Shown here: positions 1-7,132 of the stretch, piece after piece
Numbering within the stretch: position 1 is the first letter of the stretch
Layout: every line of letters starts with the position of its first letter
Origin: DAOTVS01 sp034436375
Lineage (GTDB): Bacteria; Chloroflexota; Anaerolineae; SpSt-313
Assembly (NCBI GenBank): GCA_034436375.1
Contig: DAOTVS010000326.1
Span: forward strand, 1-8,172
Length of the DNA stretch: 8,172 nucleotides
Direction: 5' to 3'
Program-made: the position numbers and the translations under genes
Notes under the pieces: generated by a model
Told to the model about the DNA's origin: nothing
Seen by the model: the letters and a program-made list of their open reading frames with translations, nothing else
Databases searched by the model: none

Positions 1-579
1 GTTGACCGAGATGGCCTTGAAGCGCGGCATGTCGGCCTTGATGTGCTCCACGCACGCTTCCAGGTCGTCGACGTTCAGCTTGGAGAGCGTGATGTTGGCA
101 TAGAGGTTGGGGTTCGTGCTCTCGGCCACGTTCTTGGCCATCTTCGCATAGGAGCCATGGCCGCGCACGCGGTCGTGCACCTCGGGCGAGCCGTCGACGC
201 TGATCCATACCAGGTCGCAAGGGTTGTCGATCGGCAGTATGGCATTGGTCACGCACGCCACACGCGAGAACTGCTTCTTTGCATCGCGCACCAAGTCGTT
301 GAAGCAATGGTCGCCGTCGTGCCACAGCGTCGGCTCGCCGCCCTGCAGAAAGAGCACGCGCACGCCCTGACGGCGGAAGGTCGCCATCATATCCGCCAGC
401 TGGGCGCGCGTCAGGTGCTCGCGCGGGATGGGCTGCGCCGCATACACACAGTGCGCGCACGACAGGTTGCAGTAGGAGGTGATATTGATGCCTCCCACCA
501 GCGGCGCTCGCCGCCCAAACAACCGCGCCCGCACGAAATAGAGGCCGTAGTGAAAGAGATCGGCCACGTTCAAGCGCAT
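1..579 (-). CDS. Radical SAM protein, N-terminal part (cut by window edge)
   Basis: This is the first 193 codons of a gene that continues beyond the left edge. Read from the minus strand, residues 37-44 are CNLSCAHC, the CX3CX2C motif that binds the 4Fe-4S cluster and S-adenosylmethionine in radical SAM enzymes. GGEPTL at 80-85 is the usual SAM-contacting glycine-rich motif. The segment SVDGSPEVHDRVRG at 127-140 matches the SIDG...HD..RG strand of the MoaA/PqqE/SPASM-like branch. The ATG at 579-577 is preceded by GGAGA with a 5-nt gap (585-589), which fixes the start. The protein begins with a basic, aromatic stretch of about 28 residues before the first core strand. The C-terminal half, where an auxiliary cluster or SPASM domain would lie, is not visible, so the substrate cannot be named. 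The gene is separated from the others by about 480 bp. Confidence 0.9.
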   Translation of the reverse strand, partial: MRLNVADLFHYGLYFVRARLFGRRAPLVGGINITSYCNLSCAHCVYAAQPIPREHLTRAQLADMMATFRRQGVRVLFLQGGEPTLWHDGDHCFNDLVRDAKKQFSRVACVTNAILPIDNPCDLVWISVDGSPEVHDRVRGHGSYAKMAKNVAESTNPNLYANITLSKLNVDDLEACVEHIKADMPRFKAISVN

Positions 580-605
580 AGGTATCTCCGTTCCGGGACG
601 ATGCG
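580..605 (-). promoter_or_regulatory. Leader and ribosome binding site of the radical SAM gene
   Basis: A purine-rich GGAGA (585-589, minus strand) lies 5 nt before the ATG at 579. Upstream sequence runs straight into the heptamer repeat at 606, so the promoter must lie inside or beyond that repeat element. I see no good sigma-70 pair. Confidence 0.5.
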
Positions 606-740
606 TAATAAGTAACGAGTAATAAGTGAGGCCAAAATGGCATGGCGTACGTAGCTTTTCGTGGCGCCTGTCTGGCACAGGCATGGATGAAGCAGGAACA
701 CCATGCCATGGCGACCTTACGCATTACGTATTACTTATTA
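606..740. repeat. MITE-like 135-bp element with TTACNNN heptamer ends
   Basis: The two ends are a perfect 10-bp inverted repeat: TAATAAGTAA at 606-615 and TTACTTATTA at 731-740. Each end belongs to a short 7-base periodic run built on TTACNNN: TTACTTA/TTACTCG-type units on the minus strand at about 604-627, and TTACGCA/TTACGTA/TTACTTA units on the plus strand at about 718-738. Inside are a second perfect 9-bp inverted repeat (ATGGCATGG at 637-645 with CCATGCCAT at 701-709) and a central 6-bp hairpin (GCCTGT at 666-671 with ACAGGC at 677-682). The whole can fold as nested stems. There is no coding potential. Heptameric runs of this kind are known in cyanobacterial and Chloroflexota intergenic DNA. 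That it is a mobile miniature element is inference; no clear target duplication is visible. Confidence 0.5.
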
Positions 741-859
741 TGCCTGCTTCGCCCCACACTCCGGGCAGAACTTGGCGCCCGCCTTGATCTTGGCGCCGCA
801 CTCGGCTTGGCCTCCTCCTTGAGCAGGGCCATGGCTTCCTCCGGGGGGTTAGCGGCTAG
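738..859 (-). pseudogene. Decayed C-terminus of a zinc-ribbon protein (frameshifted)
   Basis: One minus-strand frame, ending at the TAA at 740-738, reads ECGAKIKAGAKFCPECGAKQA (given as ECGAKIKAGAKF then CPECGAKQA). This is a typical C-terminal zinc ribbon, but its first CxxC half is reduced to a single Cys. A second frame just upstream reads LAANPPEEAMALLKEEAK (859 down to about 804), which is the kind of helical linker that precedes such ribbons. The two frames join if one or a few bases were lost near 803-805, which would also account for the missing first cysteine. Upstream in-frame stops (TAG at 874-872) end the readable part, so only the tail of a former gene survives. The stop codon lies inside the heptamer repeat. 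Alternatively, the ATG at 832-830 has a perfect GGAGG 5 nt before it and opens a 33-codon frame of unconvincing composition. Confidence 0.5.
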
Positions 860-860
860 C

Positions 861-1061
861 TTTAACCTATTCTACTGTCACTTGCCCTTTATGGCAAGAG
901 CCACTTGGCGCCTTTGTCGCAGGCTTTTCCAAAGTCCGTCTGTGGCTGGCTGTAGGCGAGGCATGTTGCCGCAGACGTGCCAGATGGGGCCTGCGCGGCA
1001 CGATGCCGCGGCTACTTGCGCCTCTTGGCACGACTTAAAGCCCTGCACTTTGTCAGCAGAT
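861..1061. other. Non-coding stretch downstream of the phosphatase gene
   Basis: I see no gene here. Short open frames on either strand have no recognisable motif and no ribosome binding site. Two small hairpins are present: CTTGCC/GGCAAG at 881-898 with a 6-nt loop, and CGCGGCA/TGCCGCG at 994-1010 with a 3-nt loop. With the zinc-ribbon remnant next to it, the stretch looks like eroded coding DNA. Confidence 0.5.
994..1010 (-). terminator. Possible transcription-end hairpin after the operon
   Basis: A 7-bp GC-rich perfect stem with a 3-nt loop lies about 50 nt after the stop codon of the last operon gene. It lacks a following U-run, so it is at best a non-canonical terminator or an mRNA end stabiliser. 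Confidence 0.25.
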
Positions 1062-1835
1062 CTAGCACTCCAAGGCAGGCATGATCTCCCGCAGGGCCGC
1101 CGCATGCAGCCGGCCATTGCTGGCCAGGCAGACGCCCGAGAAGACGTTCCAGGGTTCCCCGCGCAGGCCGGTGATCTCGCCGCCGGCCTCGCGGATGAGC
1201 ACTGCCCCCGCCGCCATATCCCACGGTGAGAGCTCGGGGTGGTAGAAGATATCCTCCCAGCCTGCCGCCACGGCAGCCATGCCCAGCGCTGCCGCGCCCA
1301 TGGTGCGCGCTGTGCCGATCTGCGGGCCCAGCGCCTGCACCACGCGCACGGTCACGCGGCGCGCCGCCTGCCCGCGCGCCCAACCCAGGTCGAGCACAGC
1401 ATCGATCAGGCGCTCCGTCGCGCTGACGCGGATGCGCTCGCCATTCAGCCAGGCGCCGCTCCCCGCTTCCGCCTGGAACAGGCGCTCGCCCAGGGGATCA
1501 TAGACGACCCCCGCCACCAGATCCCCCCGCCTCTCCATGGCGATGGAGACGCAGAAATAAGGGATGCCGCGGGCATAGTTGGTGGTGCCGTCGAGGGGAT
1601 CAATGAACCAGCGGTGCTCGGCGTCAGAGCCCAGCACCTGGCTGGCTTCCTCGGTAAAGATCTGATGCCGGGGGAAACGCGCCCGGATGTGGGCGATGAT
1701 CTCATCCTGGGCCAGCACATCGGCTTCAGTGACCAGGTTGCGCAGGCCTTTGGATCTGACCTGGTGGGGCTGCGCATAGTGTTCGCGCAGGATACGGCCA
1801 GCTGCGCGGGCAGCGGCTACCGCGGTTTCGAGCAA
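1062..1835 (-). CDS. Inositol monophosphatase family protein (SuhB-like)
   Basis: The 257-residue length is normal for the family of Mg-dependent, lithium-sensitive phosphatases that hydrolyse inositol 1-phosphate and related sugar or nucleotide phosphates in the cytoplasm. Catalytic landmarks are present in order. They are TEE at 61-63 (metal-ligand Glu), WFIDPLDGTTNYARG at 76-90 (the DPxDGTTN motif with metal ligands Asp79 and Asp82 and Thr84), and SPWDMAAGAVL at 203-213 (the WDxAAG motif with Asp206). GGE at 218-220 follows as usual. The start is a TTG at 1835-1833, supported by GGAGG 6 nt upstream; no in-frame ATG is better placed. It follows the permease gene by 24 nt and is the last gene of the cluster. 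The exact substrate (inositol phosphate, histidinol phosphate, PAP or fructose bisphosphate) cannot be read from the motifs. A metabolic enzyme at the end of an exporter operon is unusual but may simply be co-transcribed. Confidence 0.92.
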   Translation of the reverse strand: MLETAVAAARAAGRILREHYAQPHQVRSKGLRNLVTEADVLAQDEIIAHIRARFPRHQIFTEEASQVLGSDAEHRWFIDPLDGTTNYARGIPYFCVSIAMERRGDLVAGVVYDPLGERLFQAEAGSGAWLNGERIRVSATERLIDAVLDLGWARGQAARRVTVRVVQALGPQIGTARTMGAAALGMAAVAAGWEDIFYHPELSPWDMAAGAVLIREAGGEITGLRGEPWNVFSGVCLASNGRLHAAALREIMPALEC

Positions 1836-1841
1836 AGGAAG

Positions 1842-1846
1842 CCTCC
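1842..1846 (-). promoter_or_regulatory. Ribosome binding site fixing the TTG start of the phosphatase
   Basis: GGAGG, complementary to the 16S rRNA tail, sits 6 nt before the TTG at 1835. It lies in the 24-nt gap after the permease stop codon. Confidence 0.65.
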
Positions 1847-1859
1847 AATTGCCGTTCTC

Positions 1860-3103
1860 TTATTCGTAGCGCAGGGCATCGATCGGGTGCAGGCTGGCCG
1901 CCCGCCACGCCGGGTAGATGCCGAAGAAAAGGCCTACCGCCACCGAAAAACCGACGGCCAGGACGACCGAGTCGAAACTGACCACCGACTTGATCGCACT
2001 TGAGGTATTGGCGGTCAGGGTTGAAACCAGTTGCCCCAACCCCCAGCCCAGCACAATGCCGATCACGCCGCCCAGCACGCTCAGCAGCATGGCCTCGGTC
2101 AGGAACTGGGCCAGGATATCGCGCTTCTTGGCGCCCACAGCCTTGCGGATGCCGATCTCGCGCGTGCGCTCGGTGACCGACACGAGCATGATGTTCATGA
2201 TGCCGATGCCGCCCACCAGCAGTGAAATGGCTGCGATGCCGCCCAGGAAGGTTGTCAATACGCCGGTGACCTGGTTGGCCACACCCAGGATCTCGGCCTG
2301 GCTGTAGACTGTAAAGTCGTTATCGGCCGTCATGATGTGATGGCGCTGGCGCAGGAGGGCCGTGACCTCGTCCATCGCCTCGTTGACCGATTTGGAATCG
2401 ACAGCCTGGGCCACGATCTGCGATACGGCCGTGCCGCCGCGTGCCTCTCGCCGCGCAAAGTAGGATTGCACCGCCGTGATCGGCACATACACCTGGTCAT
2501 CCTGGCTGCCGAAACCGCCGCCGCCCTTGGCGACCAGCACTCCGATCACCCGCAGGCTGACATTGTTGGCGCGGATGCTCTTGCCGATGGGATCCTCGCC
2601 GTTGAACAGGGTCTGGGCGACATTGGCCCCCAGGACGGCCACCAGCGAGCGCCCGGTTACCTGCGCATTGGTGAAAAACTCACCTTCCTGCAACTGCAAG
2701 TTGGACATGGTCGCCAGGTTGGGGGTCACGCCACTGACCCTGGAGTTCATATTCTGTCCCTTGTAGACGAGTTGAGCAAACGAGTCGGACTCGGGCGACA
2801 CCAGACTGATGCTCGGGCAATTGTTGGGGTCGGCGATGGCCTGAGCGTCCTCATAGGTCAGGGTTTGCATCGTACCTGCAGCCTGGCGCACGCCGCCCTG
2901 GAGGGTCGCTCCCGGCATAATATAGATCAGATTCGAGCCAGCGCTCTGGATCTGCTCGGTAATCTGCGCCTGGGCGCCCTGCCCGATGGACATCAGGCCG
3001 ATCACGGCGCCCACGCCGATGATGATGCCCAGCATGGTCAGGCCAGAGCGCACCTTGTTCGCGCGCACGCTGCGCAGCGCCGAAAGGAGGCTTTCTCTGA
3101 TGT

Positions 3104-3107
<4 letters not shown>
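1860..3107 (-). CDS. MacB/FtsX-type ABC transporter permease
   Basis: This 415-residue membrane subunit belongs to the mechanotransmission class of ABC exporters (MacB, LolCE, YknZ). The N-terminus (NIRESLLSALRSVRANKVRS, 2-21) is the cytoplasmic amphipathic helix, followed by TM1 at about 22-42. A large extracytoplasmic MacB-periplasmic-core-like domain spans about 43-275. Three more membrane segments follow at about 282-308, 335-362 and 378-397. The segment VTERTREIGIRKAVGAKKRD at 311-330 is the diagnostic FtsX-domain coupling helix that contacts the ATPase. The end (PAWRAASLHPIDALRYE) is the standard tail of this family. The ATG overlaps the ATPase stop as ATGA, so the two genes are translationally coupled and their products should pair. 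Unlike E. coli MacB, the ATPase is a separate polypeptide, as in YknY/YknZ. The substrate (peptide, antibiotic, lipid or lipoprotein) cannot be told from sequence. Confidence 0.95.
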
Positions 3108-3841
<734 letters not shown>

Positions 3842-3871
3842 CCGAACCTCCGCTAGCGGTCCATTACTCCC

Positions 3872-5263
3872 TTAGCGCCCCATCACCGCCCCAAAGCCGC
3901 GCATCGGCAACTGTGTGGTGGTCGGGGTGGACAGAACGACGATGTCGCCTGCCTTCAGGGTATTGCCCAGGATTTCGGTGCCCCGGTCGCCGCTGAGCCC
4001 GGTCTGCACTTCCACCTCGGTCGGCTTGCCATTGCGCATGACCGTTACATAGTGCTGATTGCGCACGGTGTGAATGGCCCGGTTGGGGACGATCAACACA
4101 TTCGCGCGCTGATCAACGGTGATGGTCACATTGGCTGTCATGCCGGGCTTGACCGCTGGATCGGCCTTGTCGAACTGGACGGTTACCGGGAAATTGACCA
4201 CGCCCTGCGTGTTTACGCCCGCAGGCGCCACAGCCACGACATGACCCTTGAAGCTCTGATCGGGCAGGGCATCGAGGGTAATATCAGCCGTCTGGCCGAT
4301 CTTGATCTGCGCCACATCGATTTCCGACAGGTTCACCGAAACCTGCAGCACGGAAAGGTCAGAAAGGGTTCCGACCACGGTGCTGGGGCCGACCGTCTGC
4401 CCTACCGTAAGTGCTAGGCTGGTGATAGTGCCATCAAAGGGCGCCGTCAGGTTGGCTTCGGCGAGATTGTTCTTGGCCTGCTGCAGGGAAACCTCGGCCT
4501 GTTTGACCGAAGCCTGCGCTGCCTGGACATCCGCATCTGTCGGGCCGGCCATCAGCTTGGCCAGGTTAGCCTGGGCCTGAGCGACCTGGGCCTCCGCCGC
4601 CAGGACGTCGCTCACCGCAGGCGGATCCTGGGCCTGCTCATACTGGATCTGGGCAATCTGCGCAGCTATCTCGCTGGAGGCCACACTCGCCTGGGCCTGC
4701 GCGCGTTGAGCGCCGCTCACCATGCGCTGCCCCAGGGTCGCATCGCGGGAGCCTTGGGCGCCCCAAAGCTGGTCCTTGGCCTGCTCCCAGCGCAGGCGAG
4801 CAAGCTCCAGATCCTGTTCCGAGGTGCCCGCCTCGATCTTTTGCAGGTTCGCCTGGGCACTGGCCAGGGAAGCCTTGGCTGCATTAATATCCTCTGTCGA
4901 AGCAGGCTGCTTGACCTGTGCCAGTTTCGCCTGGGATGCTTCCAGGTTCGCCTGCGCCGTGTCAACTGCCGCTTGCAGGTCGCTGGCATCGACACTGGCA
5001 ATCTCCTGCCCGGCCTTGACCTGATCGCCCTCTTTCACCTTGACTTCCTTCAGTTGGCCGGAAACCTGGAAGGTGAGGTCCACGCTGGTCACTGGCTGGA
5101 CGCTGCCGGCGCTGCTGACGGAGGCTGACAGGTTGCCCCGCGTCACCTTGGCGGTCGGGGCAGCGGTTTCCTGCTTGGCGCCCGGGTGCAGCACCCGCAG
5201 GCCCAGGTAGGCAGCCCCCGCTACCACAGCAATGACTAGGATGATGGTAATCGTCTTTTTCAT
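3872..5263 (-). CDS. MacA/YknX-like membrane-fusion adaptor of the exporter
   Basis: This 463-residue protein is an HlyD-type adaptor anchored by one N-terminal membrane segment (about 4-24, after MKK). Domains in order are a biotinyl-lipoyl-like half (40-92, QVSGQLKEVKVKEGDQVKAG), a long Ala/Gln-rich coiled-coil hairpin (about 93-270), the second lipoyl half (271-300, NLTAPFDGTITSLAL), a beta-barrel (305-385) and a membrane-proximal domain (388-447, ending in GDIVVLSTP). The hairpin is longer than in typical MacA and contains a self-similar segment (residues 120-140 and 240-260). In MacAB the adaptor stimulates the ATPase and contacts TolC; no TolC gene is here, and a monoderm host would use it like YknX. 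I start at the ATG at 5263 rather than the in-frame GTG at 5281, because GGAGG (5275-5279) would lie inside the longer form. The upstream gene stops 2 nt before this ATG. Confidence 0.93.
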   Translation of the reverse strand: MKKTITIILVIAVVAGAAYLGLRVLHPGAKQETAAPTAKVTRGNLSASVSSAGSVQPVTSVDLTFQVSGQLKEVKVKEGDQVKAGQEIASVDASDLQAAVDTAQANLEASQAKLAQVKQPASTEDINAAKASLASAQANLQKIEAGTSEQDLELARLRWEQAKDQLWGAQGSRDATLGQRMVSGAQRAQAQASVASSEIAAQIAQIQYEQAQDPPAVSDVLAAEAQVAQAQANLAKLMAGPTDADVQAAQASVKQAEVSLQQAKNNLAEANLTAPFDGTITSLALTVGQTVGPSTVVGTLSDLSVLQVSVNLSEIDVAQIKIGQTADITLDALPDQSFKGHVVAVAPAGVNTQGVVNFPVTVQFDKADPAVKPGMTANVTITVDQRANVLIVPNRAIHTVRNQHYVTVMRNGKPTEVEVQTGLSGDRGTEILGNTLKAGDIVVLSTPTTTQLPMRGFGAVMGR

Positions 5264-5265
5264 CT

Positions 5266-5769
5266 TTACACTATCCTCCACAGCAACCTGTGGAACCAGG
5301 GCGGCAAGAGCCGCAAAATACGATACAGGATATCTGCGCCAGGCAGCGAGGGAGCGGGCTCATTCCGTGGCAGTACACGGATCGCCCGGGCCACCAGATG
5401 GCCCTGCTCATCGGGCGTGCCGATAGCGACGACATGCTCTCCCGCAGTGATAGTGGAAAGGGTAACCCGGCCCTGGGGTCGCTCCAGCACCGTATCAGCG
5501 CGCAGAAGCACCAGGCGCCGCTTACCCCTCTCATTGACGACAGTCATGGACTTGGCTTCGAGATTTACACTTTCTACGCGGCCAACCACGCCGTGCTGAT
5601 CTGTCTCCAGAAAGGGCGGTGGCAACTTCCATGCGCCGCCGCCGCCATGCACCGCTCTGCCGGCCGGCCAGGTCCAGACCACATGTATTCCCAGGCCAAC
5701 TATCCCAAGCAGCAGAACGCCGGCGATCAGGACTCCGCCGGCGATGGCGATGACTTGCCGGATACGCAT
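5266..5769 (-). CDS. Membrane-anchored DUF5666-like protein of the exporter operon
   Basis: This is a 167-residue protein with one N-terminal membrane helix (about 6-33) and an outside-facing remainder. After a Gly-rich linker (HGGGGAW, 41-47), residues 59-133 read as a small all-beta domain. It has the pattern GVVGRVESVNLEAKSMTV ... LVLLRADTVLER ... ITAGEHVVAIGTPDEQGHLVARAIRVLP, which resembles DUF5666-type repeats (an OB-like fold with the G.V..V....TV and GD.V.V.G...G...A..I signature). The last 20 residues (ILRLLPPWFHRLLWRIV) form a very hydrophobic, amphipathic helix that could lie on the membrane. I choose the ATG at 5769, which has GGAG 6 nt upstream; an in-frame TTG at 5781 would put that site inside the gene. 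It sits 56 nt after the anti-sigma gene and 2 nt before the adaptor gene. Function is unknown. Position suggests an accessory or regulatory subunit, analogous in place to YknW but not visibly homologous. Confidence 0.82.
   Translation of the reverse strand: MRIRQVIAIAGGVLIAGVLLLGIVGLGIHVVWTWPAGRAVHGGGGAWKLPPPFLETDQHGVVGRVESVNLEAKSMTVVNERGKRRLVLLRADTVLERPQGRVTLSTITAGEHVVAIGTPDEQGHLVARAIRVLPRNEPAPSLPGADILYRILRLLPPWFHRLLWRIV
5275..5293 (-). promoter_or_regulatory. Ribosome binding site of the adaptor, partly held in a hairpin
   Basis: GGAGG at 5279-5275 precedes the adaptor ATG by 11 nt. A perfect 6-bp stem (CCACAG/CTGTGG, 5278-5293, 4-nt loop) ends on the first two G residues of this site. All of it lies within the last codons of the upstream gene, so ribosomes finishing that gene would open it. 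This suggests coupled translation. Confidence 0.4.
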
Positions 5770-5825
5770 ACGATACTCCAATTAGCAGGCAGAGGTATCC
5801 TTTCCTCCGGCTAAGACTGCCCGAT

Positions 5826-6377
5826 CTATACAACTCCGCTGATCAATCGTGGCCACCCCCACGTTGCTCCCATGGTGACAATGAGCCTGGTGCTCAACAG
5901 CCACGCCACCAGAGCACTCAAGAGTCCCATCAGCACATTGGCCAGCGGCAGCACCTCCAGCAAAGCCAGCACGGCATCCAATGGGTGGCTCAACAGCAAG
6001 TCCGGGTGGGTGCCGATGAGGCTGGCCAGATCTGCCCCTCCCGCATTCTCAAAAGCAAGGACGGCCTCTGCAATCAGCCAGAGGAAGATGAGCAAGGCGG
6101 AGGCAGCGCCTGTGGCCAACACGGTTACCTTCCAGGCCGGCAGCGTGCACGCCTGCTCGGACACTGGCAGAGACTGAATCGTGGCGGCCCACAGCCCGGG
6201 CCGTGGCTCAGCGTACGGCAAACGGCCCAGCGCCTGCTCCCATTGCGCCAACTTGGCTAGCTCATTCCGGCAACCCCAGCACCGGTCGAGGTGCTCGGCG
6301 ACCTGCTCCGCCTCGGTGAGGCTCAGCTGCCCCTCGCGATAGAGGTCCAGGAGCGGTCGCACGTCCCGGCATTCCAT
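5826..6377 (-). CDS. Zinc-finger anti-sigma factor, membrane-bound
   Basis: This 183-residue protein starts with a ZAS-type anti-sigma domain: Cys3, then H29-x3-C33-x2-C36 in EHLDRCWGC. That is the zinc-binding pattern of anti-sigma factors that clamp ECF sigma factors. A hydrophobic segment at about 83-108 crosses the membrane, and a second hydrophobic stretch at about 134-167 forms one long or two short further segments. There is only a small loop (109-133) between them, so this is not a large extracellular sensor. Signal input probably comes through the membrane part or a partner. The ATG at 6377 has GGAG 6 nt upstream and lies inside the 3' end of the sigma gene in another frame. The pairing with the sigma factor is clear from order and overlap. 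Confidence 0.88.
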   Translation of the reverse strand: MECRDVRPLLDLYREGQLSLTEAEQVAEHLDRCWGCRNELAKLAQWEQALGRLPYAEPRPGLWAATIQSLPVSEQACTLPAWKVTVLATGAASALLIFLWLIAEAVLAFENAGGADLASLIGTHPDLLLSHPLDAVLALLEVLPLANVLMGLLSALVAWLLSTRLIVTMGATWGWPRLISGVV

Positions 6378-6957
6378 TGATCTCTCCCTCTTGCTGTTGC
6401 ACTAAAGCCTGCCGCAGGCGCTCTTTGGCCCGGAACAGGTGCGTGCGTACCGTGTTCAGCGGCAGGTTCAGGGCCTGACTCAATTCCTCGTAGCTCAAGC
6501 CTTCCATATAGCGCAGAATCAGCGCTTGCCGGTAGGGCAAAGGCAGCTCAGCCATGGCCTGCTCCAGCTCCGCGTCCGCCTCTCCGGCCAACACCTGTGC
6601 CAGGGGGTCGGGCTCCGGGTCGGGCAGCTGCTCGATGGGATCTTCCTCACCTTCACTACGCCCATCAGGCTCCCTCCAATGCGGCTCGAGGCTTGCGCGC
6701 CGCGCCCGGTTGCGGCACAGATTGATAGCAATCGTCAGCAGCCACGGCTTGAAGGCCGCCAGGTTCCGAGTACGTGGCAGAGCGACATAGGCGCGCGCAA
6801 ATGTCTCTTGGACGATGTTCTCCGCTTCCATCACATCGCCCGTAGAGCGGTAGGCCAGATTATAGATTGCACGCAGATGCCGCCGCACCAGCTCTGGGAA
6901 GGCGTCCTTGTCTCCCTGGAGATGGAGTCGGACCAATTCATCGTCGGTATGCATCAT
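6262..6957 (-). CDS. ECF-type RNA polymerase sigma factor
   Basis: This is a sigma-70 family group 4 factor, 231 residues from the first ATG. Region 2 spans about 17-87, with NLAYRSTGDVMEAENIVQET (33-52) for core binding and -10 recognition and FKPWLLTIAINLCRNRAR after it. An acidic, Pro-rich linker (about 98-128) follows. Region 4 spans 130-185, with LPLPYRQALILRYMEGLSYE (138-157) and the -35 binding helix around LNLPLNTVRTHLFRAKERLR. The family normally ends near residue 190. Here the frame runs 38 codons further through the start of the anti-sigma gene, giving a Gly/Arg/Pro-rich tail that looks like out-of-frame sequence. An upstream GTG (6966) is in frame, but the ATG pair at 6957/6954 is preferred. 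Only a weak GGGG lies in front. It probably transcribes its own operon. Confidence 0.92.
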   Translation of the reverse strand: MMHTDDELVRLHLQGDKDAFPELVRRHLRAIYNLAYRSTGDVMEAENIVQETFARAYVALPRTRNLAAFKPWLLTIAINLCRNRARRASLEPHWREPDGRSEGEEDPIEQLPDPEPDPLAQVLAGEADAELEQAMAELPLPYRQALILRYMEGLSYEELSQALNLPLNTVRTHLFRAKERLRQALVQQQEGEINGMPGRATAPGPLSRGAAEPHRGGAGRRAPRPVLGLPE

Positions 6958-7022
6958 AGGCCCCACTAGAAGGACAACGGAGGGGAGTTAAAGTTTCGCT
7001 CCACTCCCACAATTCGGATCGG

Positions 7023-7048
7023 TCAACCCCGTCAAGGGCACAAGTTCC
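7023..7048 (-). promoter_or_regulatory. Candidate ECF-type promoter of the sigma operon
   Basis: The minus strand carries GGAAC (7048-7044), 16 nt of spacer, then GTTGA (7027-7023), about 65 nt before the sigma start. GGAAC with N16-17 and GTY is a common signature of ECF-dependent promoters, so self-activation is plausible. I find no comparably good sigma-70 pair in this spacer. Confidence 0.4.
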
Positions 7049-7132
7049 CGATCTGCGCAGGATATTCACTTCTGGTTTCACCCCTGGCGGAAAGACCACT
7101 GCCGGTGCACAGACATGCATCCTTACCCGGTT

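Noticed and set aside
43..615. Long plus-strand open frame opposite the radical SAM gene
   Set aside because: It is the antisense of a clear radical SAM protein; its translation is rich in His/Arg/Ala and has no domain.
830..832. ATG with a perfect GGAGG 5 nt upstream, opening a 33-codon frame to the left
   Set aside because: The translation turns Ser/Arg-rich exactly where another frame encodes a zinc ribbon, so this is better explained as the frameshifted remnant.
642..1229. Plus-strand open frame of 195 codons
   Set aside because: It spans the repeat element, the gene remnant and the 3' end of the phosphatase in antisense, with random-looking composition.
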